Below, piece by piece: positions 1-11,680 of a DNA stretch of 64,000 nucleotides; the stretch's first letter is position 1, and every line of letters begins with the position of its first letter. The stretch is from assembly GCA_905250075.1 (NCBI GenBank), contig CAJNOP010000107.1, positions 372,551-436,550 on the forward strand. The letters run 5' to 3'. Origin of the DNA: Rotaria sp. Silwood1 (lineage: Eukaryota; Rotifera; Eurotatoria; Philodinida; Philodinidae). The position numbers were made by a program, and so were the translations under genes. The notes under the pieces are model-generated. The model was not told where the DNA came from. It was given only the letters and a program-made list of their open reading frames with translations, and ran no database searches.

Positions 1-288
1 ATATAAGAGCGATGCCTATATGAGATAAGTATTTGTTCAAGTGCTTTACTAATGTGTTAAGTCAAAAACTTGCACAAAATACAGTTCTTTCCCTCATAAA
101 TATTTCCAGAGAAGAAAGTCGAAAAACTTTGATTTATTTAAAACATTGTATATAAATAACAACTATGTTAGTCTTTAAAGTCAAGCCTACTAGAGATTTT
201 TTAGAAATACTTGTTTTTTTTTATCATCCTTCATTATGGAAATAAAATAAAGAAAGCATTTTTTTCGACATGCAGTTTCTATTTTTAT

Positions 289-2628
289 TTAATAAAATAA
301 TATTGAACCACGTCGTCCACGTTGTTGTCTCGGATTTTTTCGATCGGATGTTTGTGAAAGTGTCGATGCAGCAGCACGAATAATTGCTGGAGAAGATTTT
401 CGTCCTTGATTGAATGCCATATAAATAAATGGATTGAGACCACTTTGAAGAAAACATATTGTTTGTAAAACTCCATCAAGCCATGATGGTTTATGAAAAC
501 AATTATTAAAATAAATTTCAATTAATGTAATAAGCATATAGGGTGTCCAACAAACAACAAATACAACAATAATTGTCATAGCTAATTTAACTGTTTTAAT
601 TTTTGTTGGAGATGTTAAAAATGTTGATGATAATACTGTTGTTTGACCATTTATATTTTGTGTCCAGATTTTTTTTGATGTATAAACAATACGTATGATT
701 TTTATGTACCATACAATCATACAAATAGCAGGTAACACAAGAACATATGTTGCAAATGTTGTAAAATAAATACGACGTTGCCATTCAGCTGTATAACCCG
801 TACTTGCACAACGATATTTGGTTAAACTTCCGTTAAGAAGACTTTGTTGGAATATAAATAATTGTGGTGTAGCAACTATACATGAACTTAACCAACATAG
901 AATTATAATAAAACGAATACGGGCAGAATATTGACATGTTCGAAATGGACAACAAACTGCTACATATCTAAATAAGAATCCATTAACAAATATTTGACAA
1001 AAGAAAATTCGTATTGTCAACGAGTTTACTTGACATTTTTATATGTAATAAACAATTATGTATATACATGTTATTGTCGTCTTACATATTTTTTTATTTG
1101 ACATGTCGCTGTTTCTAACAACATAGATGATTTCTCTTGTTTTCTAATTGAAACATATTTTTTTTTAAATCGCACAATCTAGAATTCTCTATGGATTTTT
1201 CAATTCAAATTTCATGCAATTCGAATGTACCGAGCCTAAGGATGGTACTTGAAGAGAAATTTACAAAAAAGGTGTTTTTTTTCATCAGTTTACTTTAATT
1301 TAATATGAACTACACATCACATATCAAAATGAATGAGTTTCCGAGAAAAAACATGTTTATGTCGGCCGAATAACTGTAATTGTTATGATATAATAGACAT
1401 TTTTAAAAAAATGGGAAGTAATGATCAAACGGAAATTATCAGTTCCGTGACGTCCATAAGAAATAATTCTTTCATCTAAATCGGTTCTTTTCTTTGTTGT
1501 TACTGAATAAAATTGTTCACATTCTTAAGCTATGTCTATATAACATTTTTCGCCATTGATTTCTTTTTTGTTTAAATTATTGCGATTGTTGCCTTGAAAA
1601 GAAAAAGATAAAACATTACTTTCACTATAAAGAATCAAAATTTACATAAGCTTATAGAAAAATATTGAATTATCTCAAGTTTCTATGTCATTAATCGAAT
1701 AGGATATTTGGTACTTACTGATTTTTGAATCACTTTGTTTAACTGAATCATCAGAATAAATAGACGTTTATGAAACAATTTATGATGAGAGTAAATTTTA
1801 TCATATTAACTAAGTATTTAAAAATCGATGAGAACTAAGTTTCAAAGAACCAAATATTAAGCATTACAATACTTCTGTATTGAAGAATAAATAATATAAA
1901 TATTTCAATAGAATTTCTTTCTGTTTATCTACTCTGAATCTAGTAGAATAAGATAAGTCTATTTGCATTTGTTTCAATGACGCTAGCATAATTATTGGAA
2001 TATACTTTAACGAATGAATTAATACAACAGAGAACTAATTCGAACATATCGCAACAAAAGCTTAATCTTTTATTACCCAAGGCAATTTTAGAGGAGTCAG
2101 ATAAAGCAACCCAAGCGATTAGATCAAAGATATTTTTCTGATCTTATTATAATATGGACACATAACAGTTTTGTTTTTTAATTTTAATGTGTTTCAGTTA
2201 TCACATTACGATTGATAATCATATATCAAATGTTAATCAAACAGCTGTTCAGTAGAGTAAAATATTTAAAAACTTTACCGATCATAAGTCATGGCAACAT
2301 TTATAAATGTCGTTGATGCAAGTGTCACAACTTGAATATACAATATTAATTTGCATGCAATATTTCCCAATATCCATTCTTGATCATAGATAAGAAGAAA
2401 TAATTCTGATGTCATTGTGCAAAAACATATAGTTAAATCTCCGATGGCTAAATTTAATATAAATAACTGTAAACGAGTACGATGATGATGAAAAAATAAT
2501 TTAAATATAATATAAATATTTCCAATTAAAGTGATACACATAATACAAGTTAAAACAAATATACGAATAAATTTATCTGTTGACCATTGATAATAAGACA
2601 TTATTGAATGTGATAATATATCAAACAA
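289..2628 (-). CDS. Rhodopsin-family peptide GPCR, two exons (342 aa)
   Basis: Exons 2628-2279 and 967-289 on the minus strand, joined by a 1311-nt intron (donor GTAAAG, acceptor TTTAG) that splits the Arg codon of the DRY motif in phase 2. The product is a seven-helix receptor of the plasma membrane. Helix 1 is about residues 20-45 with GN, helix 2 carries NLAIGDL, helix 3 starts at the conserved Cys92 and ends in DRY (116-118). A second-loop Cys (KYRCAS) can pair with Cys92. Helix 6 reads CWTPY and helix 7 NPFIY. KIKTVKLAM followed by CWTPY is typical of the vasopressin/oxytocin, CCAP and neuropeptide S receptor group, so a peptide ligand is inferred. The extracellular N-terminus is short and the tail is Arg/Ser-rich. 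The ligand is unknown. ATG at 2628 is used; Met10 is an alternative start. Confidence 0.85.
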
Positions 2629-3572
2629 GTTTTACTAAAAGAAGCAAACTGACTTATTATATTGATTTGTTTTTTTTCTTTTCTTTTCTAGTGAGCCGCT
2701 TGCTATATTTTTTTCTTCTGTCTCAAAATACTTTTTTGAATCAATAAAAAAAAAGGAAACACATAAGATTTTTCTTCTTATAATGTCAATGTTAGAACAA
2801 TGTTTAGTCTCCGTTGTCACTTAGTATCTTCAAGAGACAGATCAAAAGAGAGAAATAAATTAAATTTCGTTGTATTTGAACCAAAACTTTAACTTTTATT
2901 ATATATGATGAGGATAGATATAATCTTGTTAAAGATAATTAAATCATTAGTACTTTTTGCGTCTGTCTGAGAACACAGTATCAATCAACAGAAGAAAAAA
3001 AAAGAAAGAAATGAAAACATACCATTGAGTTTTCTAATAAAAATAATCACAGGAGATTGTATTGAATCAACTGTAAAGAGAATACGATGGAAAGATAGCA
3101 AATTCGGCTTGTCAACTAGACAGGCAGATAATACAAACGATAGACAAGTAGTTGGACATAGTTTCTTTTTTAGGTTAATGCTTATAAACAAATACTTATG
3201 TTTTTAGATACGAAGACTCTAGAAACAAGATAGACAAGCGAATGCTTAATTAATACAACAATTGATGACAGAGTGTAGAAAAAAAAAAGAAAACTCGATG
3301 ATTTATTCTTCTTAAGTTCCACTTCGTTGGTATCATAAGTCGGCTTCTGAACAGTAAAGAAATTGTAAGAAAAAGCTTATCTACTTAGTATTCATGCACT
3401 ACTCCAACTGACATATCATAATATTCAGAAAAAAAGTTTTAGTTATTAAGTTGTCAAAATGTCATTCGAAAACAAGATCATTCACAAGACAGGCCATAAG
3501 ATATGTGCTAATTGGTTCCCTACATTACCATTTATTGCTTTTACGTGCCGTATAAATTGATAATAAATTGTT
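2629..3572. other. Intergenic, no gene seen
   Basis: AT-rich spacer between two minus-strand membrane-protein genes. Short open frames at 2635-2820, 2985-3191 and 3025-3207 are low-complexity and lack exon-like borders or family motifs. Confidence 0.5.
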
Positions 3573-4582
3573 TCATTCATTCGATATGTCTGATCGCATA
3601 TCATAATGTTTTAAATAATATGGAATATTAGTTTGAATTTGTTTAATATAAATAATATCTCCAATGAATAGTATCAATGGTATTATAGTAAACATAAATA
3701 TTGTAATTAAAAATGGAAAAAGATTTTGATTGAATTGATTTCTGGGTTGAGTGATATTTCTTTCATTAATAATGTATACATATTTATTCTTATTCTTATT
3801 ATTTTCCAAATGATCATATTTCGAAAGTTTCAGATTTAAATAACAAGATACATTCAATGGCTTAATTTGTAAAATAAAAGAACATTTTGGTCCAATAGGT
3901 AATAATTGAAATGAACAATAGTTATTTTTATAAATATTGTTATAAATAGTTATTATTAAAGATTTGTTCCAATCGGTATTCTATATATAGATTAATATTT
4001 ACGGTCAGGTTTTGTTCATTCTCAAAGAAATTTTAGGTTCTCAATAATGACATATATACAATCAGACTAGACTTTGCTCAAATCTGACTTTTGCTAGAAT
4101 CTTATTTCACTCTGAAGTTCTCTATATGAAGATTCATGATAAAAATTGAGTTTCCAAATAAATTAAATTCTTTCAAATAAATAATGTAATCTTGCTCTCA
4201 CATCAATTGTTAGACTTGATTGTTGTTGGAATACAATGAATTCTTGATTATTGTTATTATTAATAACATGCGAAGTAACAAATGCTGATTGATTTATTCT
4301 TTCTGCAAATACTGATATATGATTATATTTAATTATTATTGCACATTTATTTAATTGAGATTGAAATGGAACTAATGATATATCTATATTGAATTCAGCA
4401 TGATAAAAAATTTCATTTGAACAAATAAATAAGGGAGAATATACATTCAGAAATGAACAATTCATATAGAGTAATTGACGTATAAGATCATGATGATCAT
4501 TACGTAATGAAAATATATATTTAGGAATAGAATGTATTTCATGCATAATACAAATAACTATAAAAGGAATTATCAAAGACAT
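3573..4582 (-). CDS. Unrecognised type I membrane protein, two exons (262 aa)
   Basis: Exon 1 4582-4202 ends at donor GTGAGA. Exon 2 starts at 3980 after a TATATAG acceptor and runs to the stop at 3573. The 221-nt intron is phase 0, and the joined frame is open over 789 nt. The first 18 residues form a signal peptide (hydrophobic, ending near HEIHS). The extracellular part holds six cysteines (MNCS, FICS, NKCA, YCSF, PKCS, VSCY) and an Asn run. A single hydrophobic helix lies at about 213-239, followed by a 23-residue cytoplasmic tail. This layout suggests a secretory-pathway or cell-surface single-pass protein. I do not recognise the family. The exon 2 frame extends well upstream of its first Met-like codon, to the acceptor, which is why a spliced model is preferred over two separate short ORFs. 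Confidence 0.6.
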
Positions 4583-6326
4583 TATTTAGATAAATATAAT
4601 AAAGCGCCATTCAATCAAAGTGAACAAATACAACTGAATTGCTTATCTATACAGGATAAGTATTAGAAACTAGTGTATTCTCTGTTTTATCATATATGAT
4701 AGATTGATATCTATTAGTCATATATATGCATTGTTTTGATTCTCTGCACATTGTTTATCTACATAATATAGATTATATTATAGTATGATTTATCTATGAG
4801 CATTGATACTGTATAAATTGAAGTAGAGTGATGTTTATTTATACTTCTGCCAACTTAATTTTTGTTTGTACATTCAAGTTTGTCTATCATATGTATTGTA
4901 TATTATGTAAACATTATACTATACACTAATACATTTCAGCTATGAGTTTTTATGTTATGCTTTCTTTCGTGTATTGTAACATATAAAGCCCAAGTGTTGG
5001 CAGTCATCAGAGTAAGAAGAGACCAAGTACTAGTAGATTTACACAACAGCAGAAGAAAAATTGTAAATCAATCTTTACTAAGATGCAAATGATGTAGTAA
5101 GTTTGAAACTTGTCAGCATCTGATAAGACTATGCCAGTAGCTAATATATTTGAACTGAATTGTTCTATCTTAGAACTAATACAACAGACACTACACAATT
5201 TATATAATCATAGTAGTATGTGTTACATCAAACATAAATTACTATTTATTAGGTGAATGAACTCGATATTTATTTTAAGCATGAAATGGAGATGAAATAT
5301 GGTGAACAAGAGACAATAGGAGAAGAATGAGAGCCATGATATTATTATGTGTAGTCTATTTACATAGTTCACCTAGTTTCATTTATCTTTACGTAGATAG
5401 AAACATCTGTATGCGTAAGGTATGAATTTCAAGTTCTTACTTCATCTTGTATGTTCACATGTGATAATAGATTATAGCTTTTCTTCATAGTATTACACAG
5501 GAACATAGTATGAGCGCATACTCAACTCGAATTTTCAGCTGATTGTCCTGCAATTGTGCTGCATTACATTTCCTTAAATTTCTTTATCATTGCTCTTCAC
5601 ATGTCTCTTTATCCAAGTATACTATTTATGGAGAAATAATGAATGACTAAAAAAAACAAGTATGAAAAATAACCTTTCTTGAAGATAATTTCAATTAAGA
5701 AAGGTTAATGGACTTATCAGAAACTGTACTTTATCCTCTAGGTTAGGTTCTGATACGTAAAAAGCATTACATATCTTAGAGTCTATTGACATGATATTGA
5801 TATTACTTAGACAGCTGTTTTCTAGCGAGAGTTGATTTTTTTTTCTTTCTGCATGTAGGTTGTACAGTATATTGTCTGCGTCGTGCAAATCGCTTGAAAA
5901 AAAAGTCGTTTAACCACGGTTTTTCTGCTTGGATTTTTTTAACTGATAGAAAAATGTTAGACTTCAGCCGAAATCGCGCCCTCATCCGAATGGAAACATA
6001 TTCAAGATTTTCTGAAGCCAAAAAACATTAATTTAATAGATAAATTATGAAAAACTTGATAACAAAGAAACAAATTATTCGAACCGTCAATTTTGATGAA
6101 AAATGGACGACATGAAAGGCTAGAATCTAATCAATAGAAAGTATTTATGTACTTTCGTTTTCTTTCATATAGTAATGATCTTACAATAACTGATAGAAAA
6201 AAGAAATCTATTCATTATATATATTCATTGTAGCAATTTATAATATACACATATAATTCATTGTAAGCTGTAGCCTATTTATTTAACAAAAAGAATGCCT
6301 TAGTTTATTTTAGTGTTTTTTAATAT
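4583..6326. other. Intergenic, no gene seen
   Basis: AT-rich. Contains a short hairpin at about 5671-5706 (10-bp arms AACCTTTCTT). Arg/Lys-rich open frames near 5.7-6.0 kb have no recognisable motif or splice support. Confidence 0.45.
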
Positions 6327-6701
6327 TCAAGTTTGCTTTTTCACAAGTGTTAAAATAATAACAATTAATGATTGTATAAAAATATGCCCACTTGAAACAA
6401 ATATAAACCATGCTGGCGGATGAAAATCGTGCTGATCTTTTCGCATAAAATATAAAAGAAGAAAGTGTATAGAAAGCCAAATTAATACGATAATAAATGG
6501 TAATACAATAACTGCTGATTTGGTTTGAAATAATCCATATATAGTACAACCACATGCAATTAAAACAGAGATTATTGTTAAACCATGTAAAACTCGACGC
6601 GATATTCCACTTGAACCAACTTCTCCAGTCGATACCTCTTTACCAGTATAAAAACTATTTTCTGTAATCGGTCCAGTTAGAGGTATTTTTTCGCCATTCA
6701 T
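6327..6701 (-). CDS. Small three-helix membrane protein (124 aa)
   Basis: Single-exon frame from ATG at 6701. A soluble, Gly/Ser/Thr-rich N-terminus of about 35 residues is followed by three hydrophobic segments (about 37-58, 63-85 and 97-120). A short charged loop RKDQHDF separates helices 2 and 3, and the end is KKQT. Length, number and spacing of helices resemble vertebrate TMEM243, but sequence similarity by eye is weak, so no symbol is given. Intracellular membranes or plasma membrane are both possible. An intact frame with three clean helices in an AT-rich region argues for a real gene. A single exon is unusual among its neighbours. Confidence 0.5.
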   Translation of the reverse strand: MNGEKIPLTGPITENSFYTGKEVSTGEVGSSGISRRVLHGLTIISVLIACGCTIYGLFQTKSAVIVLPFIIVLIWLSIHFLLLYFMRKDQHDFHPPAWFIFVSSGHIFIQSLIVIILTLVKKQT

Positions 6702-7741
6702 TATGTTTTTTTTTTGTTGTGTCTTTTTATAAGAAGATGATAATAATGATATGAATCACTATATTGTGGAACAATTAAGTAAACTACACTAATTAGTACA
6801 AGAAATATTGCAATTGAGGTCTATCTAAAGTATGAGGAAATCAATGCATTGTTCCTTAAAATATATTAGCGGCTTTACAAAAATATTAAAAAGTATTTTT
6901 ACTGAGTACTTTTAAAACTTGATCTCAGAATATGTAGATGTAACATGTTTTGAAAGTATAGACTGTGTTCTAAGATTAAATTGAATATCAATACCAAAAC
7001 TGTTTAAAATAAAACCAAAATTAATAAATATAACATTAAAGATGAATAAAACAAATTCATTCTTATTGACAGAAACATTTAACTTTGCCAGTGCTGAGGT
7101 TATTCTTTTTTTTTCTGTTTATCTTTTATTTGTTACTCATAAAATCTAACTAGTTTCTTTTTCTTATCTTGCTTTTATGTAATCTATGAGTTAATGACAT
7201 AAACTATGATGACATGAAAAAATTTGCATTGACTATTTTTAACAATGAATACTTGAAAAATATCACCAATGATGTCTTTTATCTATGTCAGCTATTGCAA
7301 ACAAATGGTTTTCTACTTCTTAAAAATAGACCGTCATTATATTTTTTAAAAACGCTTAGAGTCTATTATTTATTAGTATTTAATATATTAATTCTACAGT
7401 TATGAACTTGTTCAATATAGATACTTTCTACATGTTGTACAATACGCTACATTGATCAATTTGCAGAAGTGCGACATCTATATTCGAATAACACATAAAT
7501 TTCATTATCGAATAATATTTTTATTATATATTCATTCGTCTATAACCAATATAAATTAAACTTAAAATAAGTCGTTACTAATATTTCATTAGTAGATTTC
7601 ATCTATTCAGTCATTAATAAGTTACAGCTGGCAATGACGAATCACAGCTAGCTCGCTAGTGTCATGATGAATATTGCAAAAATTTTTTTTTTGTTGTTCT
7701 GTATTACTTTTTTTTTTGTTTTAGAAAAAAAAGGCATTGTC
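6702..7741. other. Intergenic / 5' region of the KEAP1-like gene
   Basis: Head-to-head spacer between the small membrane protein (-) and the KEAP1-like gene (+), so it should hold both promoters. A pyrimidine tract ending in TTTTAG at 7719-7724, just before the chosen ATG, looks like a splice acceptor (5'-UTR intron or trans-splice site). Confidence 0.4.
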
Positions 7742-10655
7742 ATGCTAAACGGTCACTCGCAGATAGACACAAGTGAGATCGACGAACTTGATGGATTTCT
7801 TTCGATGAATGATTTAAATGAATATGATATGGGAAAATATACAATGAAACTTCTATCAGGTTCCGATCGTGTTTATCACTTAAAAACTGATCGAGCTGCT
7901 CGTCTTATCGATACAATGAATATGTATCGAAAACAAGAGCTATTTTGTGATGTTAGTTTATGTGTAAAAGGTCAACGACATTTAGCACATAAAATTGTTT
8001 TAGCATCGGCATCGTCTTATTTTGCTTCAATGTTTGGTCAATCTGGTCACGTTGAAGCACATACAACAGAAGATATTGATTTAACTAAATTAGTGCCTTG
8101 TCCTTATGCGATGAATATTATATTAGATTTTCTTTATACTTCACAAGTACAGCTCAATGATAAAAGTGTAGGTGATATTAATTTAATTATTAATCACAAG
8201 AACATATAGAAAACTGATTTTTCTATTTAAACTATAAAAATAAAATCTTAAATTAATTTCTATTACGAATTTTTAAATAGAAAAAAGATCATTATTATTC
8301 CCTACTAGTTCTTTTAATTTTCAATATTTTCTTTCATTAACATTATAGTTATACGTAAATATTATCGATATTTATGTATTTTTGATCTTAAACACATGCT
8401 TTCAACTAAGCTGAATTGTTATTAAGAATACTTCCTTATTGTTACATGAGTTACCTTGTTTTTTTTCTATGAAACAAATTAGTATTATCATCTGATTTTA
8501 TTCTAAATATATTATTTTGTTTACAAGTTTTGTTTTTTTACAAAGGAATAATATTTACAATGATCTATATATATTTTTTTTTCATTAGGTTATGCCGGTG
8601 TTAACATGTTCAATTCCATTATTACTTGATGATTTAATTGAATTATGTGTTGCTTATCTTCGAGATCAATTACATGCGTCTAATTGTGTTGGATTATTAT
8701 TATATGGTAAACAATATCAATGTCTTCCATTAATTGATGCTGCTCAACATTATATACATGAACATTTTGAAGATGTTGTACGACATGAAGAATTTCTTTC
8801 ACTTAATTTTCCTGATTTATGTTCATTGATTAAAGATGATAAACTTAAAGTTAAATGTGAATCAATTATCTATAATGTAAGTATAGGAATTTATTTTCTT
8901 TATTGATAATTATAAATTGTTATTATTTAGGCAGCTATGCAATGGGTTCGTCATGATCCATTAAATCGACGTGCTGAACTTGTAGAAATTTTACCATGTA
9001 TTCGTCTTCAATTTCTTGATCCATCTTTTCTTAAAGGTGTTATTAATTGTGATGAATTTGCACCACCAGATATGCAACGTTGTCGAGATTATCTAGCAAA
9101 TGCATATGAAAATTTAACATCGCATCGTTATTGTCGTTTACCACCACATCGTGCACCAATTAAACCACTTGTTATTTGTATGTTTTATATTTTATTTTCT
9201 TGTTTTGTTTTTGTTCATTAATGAAGTATTTAGATTGTGCTGGTGGTTATTTTAATAAATCAATCAATACAATGGAATGTTATTTTTTAGAAACACAAAA
9301 ATGGAAACGATGTGCAGATTTACAAGTATCTAGAAGTGGAGTTGGAGTTGTTTCAGTTCATATGCGTGTTTATGTTATTGGTGGAAAATGTAATACAAGG
9401 TAAATATTTTTATTCTATTGATTAAGAATAATAGTTGAATACTACTTCAATTTCTTTTATGAGATCATGACTTTCTATTTTCAAGAAGTTTAATGAAATA
9501 ACTATGTGAAATAAACGTAGAAAATTCAATTTAATATGAAAAGAATATATAAATAAAATGTATATTGTTTTTTTGCTTTGGTCTGAGTCGGAAAACTCAT
9601 CTTATTACTGTTAACTATTTGTAAACGTTTCATTGAGTTAATTGAATATTGGTATTAATGACTAGTTCAATTAAGAAAACAAGATGGATGAAATTGGCAT
9701 AATAGTGCAAATATGAATGTGGGTTAGATTCTTTTCTTCACCATAACAAATACTTAAGTATATCCACATATCCACACCCTGGTATCATCCAGTAAATAAT
9801 GATGCTCAGAAATTTTAACGTTTTTAGAAACTCGAATTTACTATACCTTCATTTGTTGAAAAAATTCATCAAATCTAAATTGTATACTGTGTTATTTTCA
9901 ATCATTTTTTTTTTCTATTTATTTATAGAAATGAAAATCGAGATTGTCGTGATGTTGAACGTTACGACCCATTTGTTAATAAATGGACAACAGTTGCTCC
10001 AATGATTTATGGTCGAAATCGTCTTGGTGTTGGTACAATTGATCATTGTATTTATGCAGTTGGTGGTTCATGTGGTCAACAATTATATGCAAGTGTTGAA
10101 CGATATTCAACATCATCAGATTCAGAAACTTGGGTTGAAGTTGCTTCTATGCATATACCACGTATTGGCTTAGCGGTTTGCACACACAGTCGATTATTAT
10201 ATGCAATTGGAGGTTTTGATGGACATCGACGATTAGCTGATGTTGAATCTTATAATCCTGATACGAATACATGGAAACGTGAAAAACCATTATTAGTTGG
10301 TCGATCTGGTGCGGCAGCTGCTCCTCTTGCTGAATGTATATATGTTGTTGGTGGTTATGCATCTGATAGTGTTGAAGGACCAATGCAACTTGATACTGTT
10401 GAACGATATGATACATTAACACAACAATGGTCATTTGTACGACCATTAAATTGTCGTCGATCAGCACTTAGTTGTGTTACACTTGATAAACGTCTTTTTG
10501 CTTTAGGTGGTTATGATGGAAAGCGTTTTTCATCTGTTGTTGAAGTTTATGATCCTGAAAAAGATGAATGGACATTTGGAACACCATTAACAAGAGAACG
10601 CAGTGGGCATGGTAGTGCACTTACAGTTGAACCAACATTAGAAGATGATGAATAA
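7742..10655 (+). CDS. KEAP1: KEAP1-like BTB-BACK-Kelch adaptor, five exons (617 aa)
   Basis: Exons 7742-8167, 8589-8876, 8931-9177, 9234-9399 and 9929-10655; all splice sites are GT..AG and the phases agree. In the family, KEAP1 is the cytoplasmic substrate adaptor of CUL3 ubiquitin ligase that captures NRF2/CncC and senses electrophiles. BTB is about residues 55-142, BACK about 150-310, and Kelch repeats run from about 322 to the end. Similarity to KEAP1 is seen in AGGYF-x2-S at the first Kelch blade, ADLQV-x-RSG, GRNRLGVG, ERSGHGSA and the repeated GGYDG and VERYD. Arg/Ser contacts of the NRF2 pocket are largely kept; the residue matching human R380 is Lys. Cysteines matching human C288 and C297 are present (C278, C289). 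The C151 position is Ser142. An in-frame ATG at 7664 would add a hydrophobic leader unsuited to a cytosolic protein, so 7742 is used. Confidence 0.8.
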
Positions 10656-11680
10656 TAAAAAACCACAAACAATAATAAATATACATATATATATATAGAT
10701 AGATAGATATATAATGTTTTAGTCTGTAAATAAATCTGCAAATGAATGTGTATTTCTATTTTTATTTTATAAGACATGTTTGTCATTTGTTATTTATTTA
10801 AGACAACCCTTTTAATTTATATTTCAATTATAAATATGATTTATTAAATGAATCGCTAAATCCGGTGTTCTTTTTTTGTTCCTTCAAGTTTTTTTTTAAT
10901 TGTAAATACATTTAGAATGATATGACAAAAATTATTTATTAGGATGGAAAAAAAATTTAGTATGTTGAAAACAACATTTTAGATATAAAAATATTTTTCT
11001 AAATCTATCTATGTTATAATATCTAGTCCAGTGAATTGAATACCATCATAATGAGATAAGCATAAATAAACATTGATGACAGATTTTCAATCTAGCATTG
11101 TATTTACTACAAAAAAAGGTTTTACATATACATCAAGAATATCTTGGTGATCCTTATTGCTTTGATTTTATAGCGGTGGTATTGATAATAAATTCATAAT
11201 TCAAAATCATTTTTCTAATCCAGCAAAAATTTGTCTTGAGGGACATTAAGACCCTCCCTCCTATAAAATCAACTTTGTCCTTCTCGCTACTTATTCATCT
11301 GAAATATTTTACTATCATATAATAATTCTTTCACCTATTATTACATTCCTTCATAAATTCCTAATCAAACACATAAGCAGAACTATTTGTTTTAGTTGCG
11401 ATGATTTTCAAAACAAAGTTTGATTCAACACCCAGAACTCTTGTGCCTATGGTTACGTCTGGCACTAATCTTTAATTATCATCATTTTATCTTACACACC
11501 ATATACCAATATAATATATATATCGATTCAGCACCCTCTTTCACAATAGTACACCTTGTTATGTTGGTCGATTATTTAAACAGACAGAATCATCATTCAT
11601 TGGTTTCACACATGAAAAAATTCAAATAAATTTTACTGATAAAACAATTTGTTGAGTTTTGTATAAATCGCAGTTTAATT
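10656..11680. other. Convergent 3' spacer
   Basis: Lies between two convergent genes. Holds a TA/TAGA microsatellite at about 10680-10712 and AATAAA-like sites near 10730. No gene is seen; the open frame at 11420-11629 has no motif. Confidence 0.5.

Noticed and set aside
5691-6021. Two minus-strand frames with an Arg/Lys-rich product
   Set aside because: No family motif, no splice sites joining them to anything, and a low-complexity origin is likely.
7664-7741. Upstream in-frame ATG of the KEAP1-like gene
   Set aside because: It would add a hydrophobic, signal-like leader to a cytosolic adaptor, and the segment contains a pyrimidine tract and TTTTAG typical of a splice acceptor.
10147-10467. 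106-codon minus-strand frame under the Kelch exon
   Set aside because: Antisense shadow of the Kelch repeats; composition is His/Gln-rich from repeated codons.
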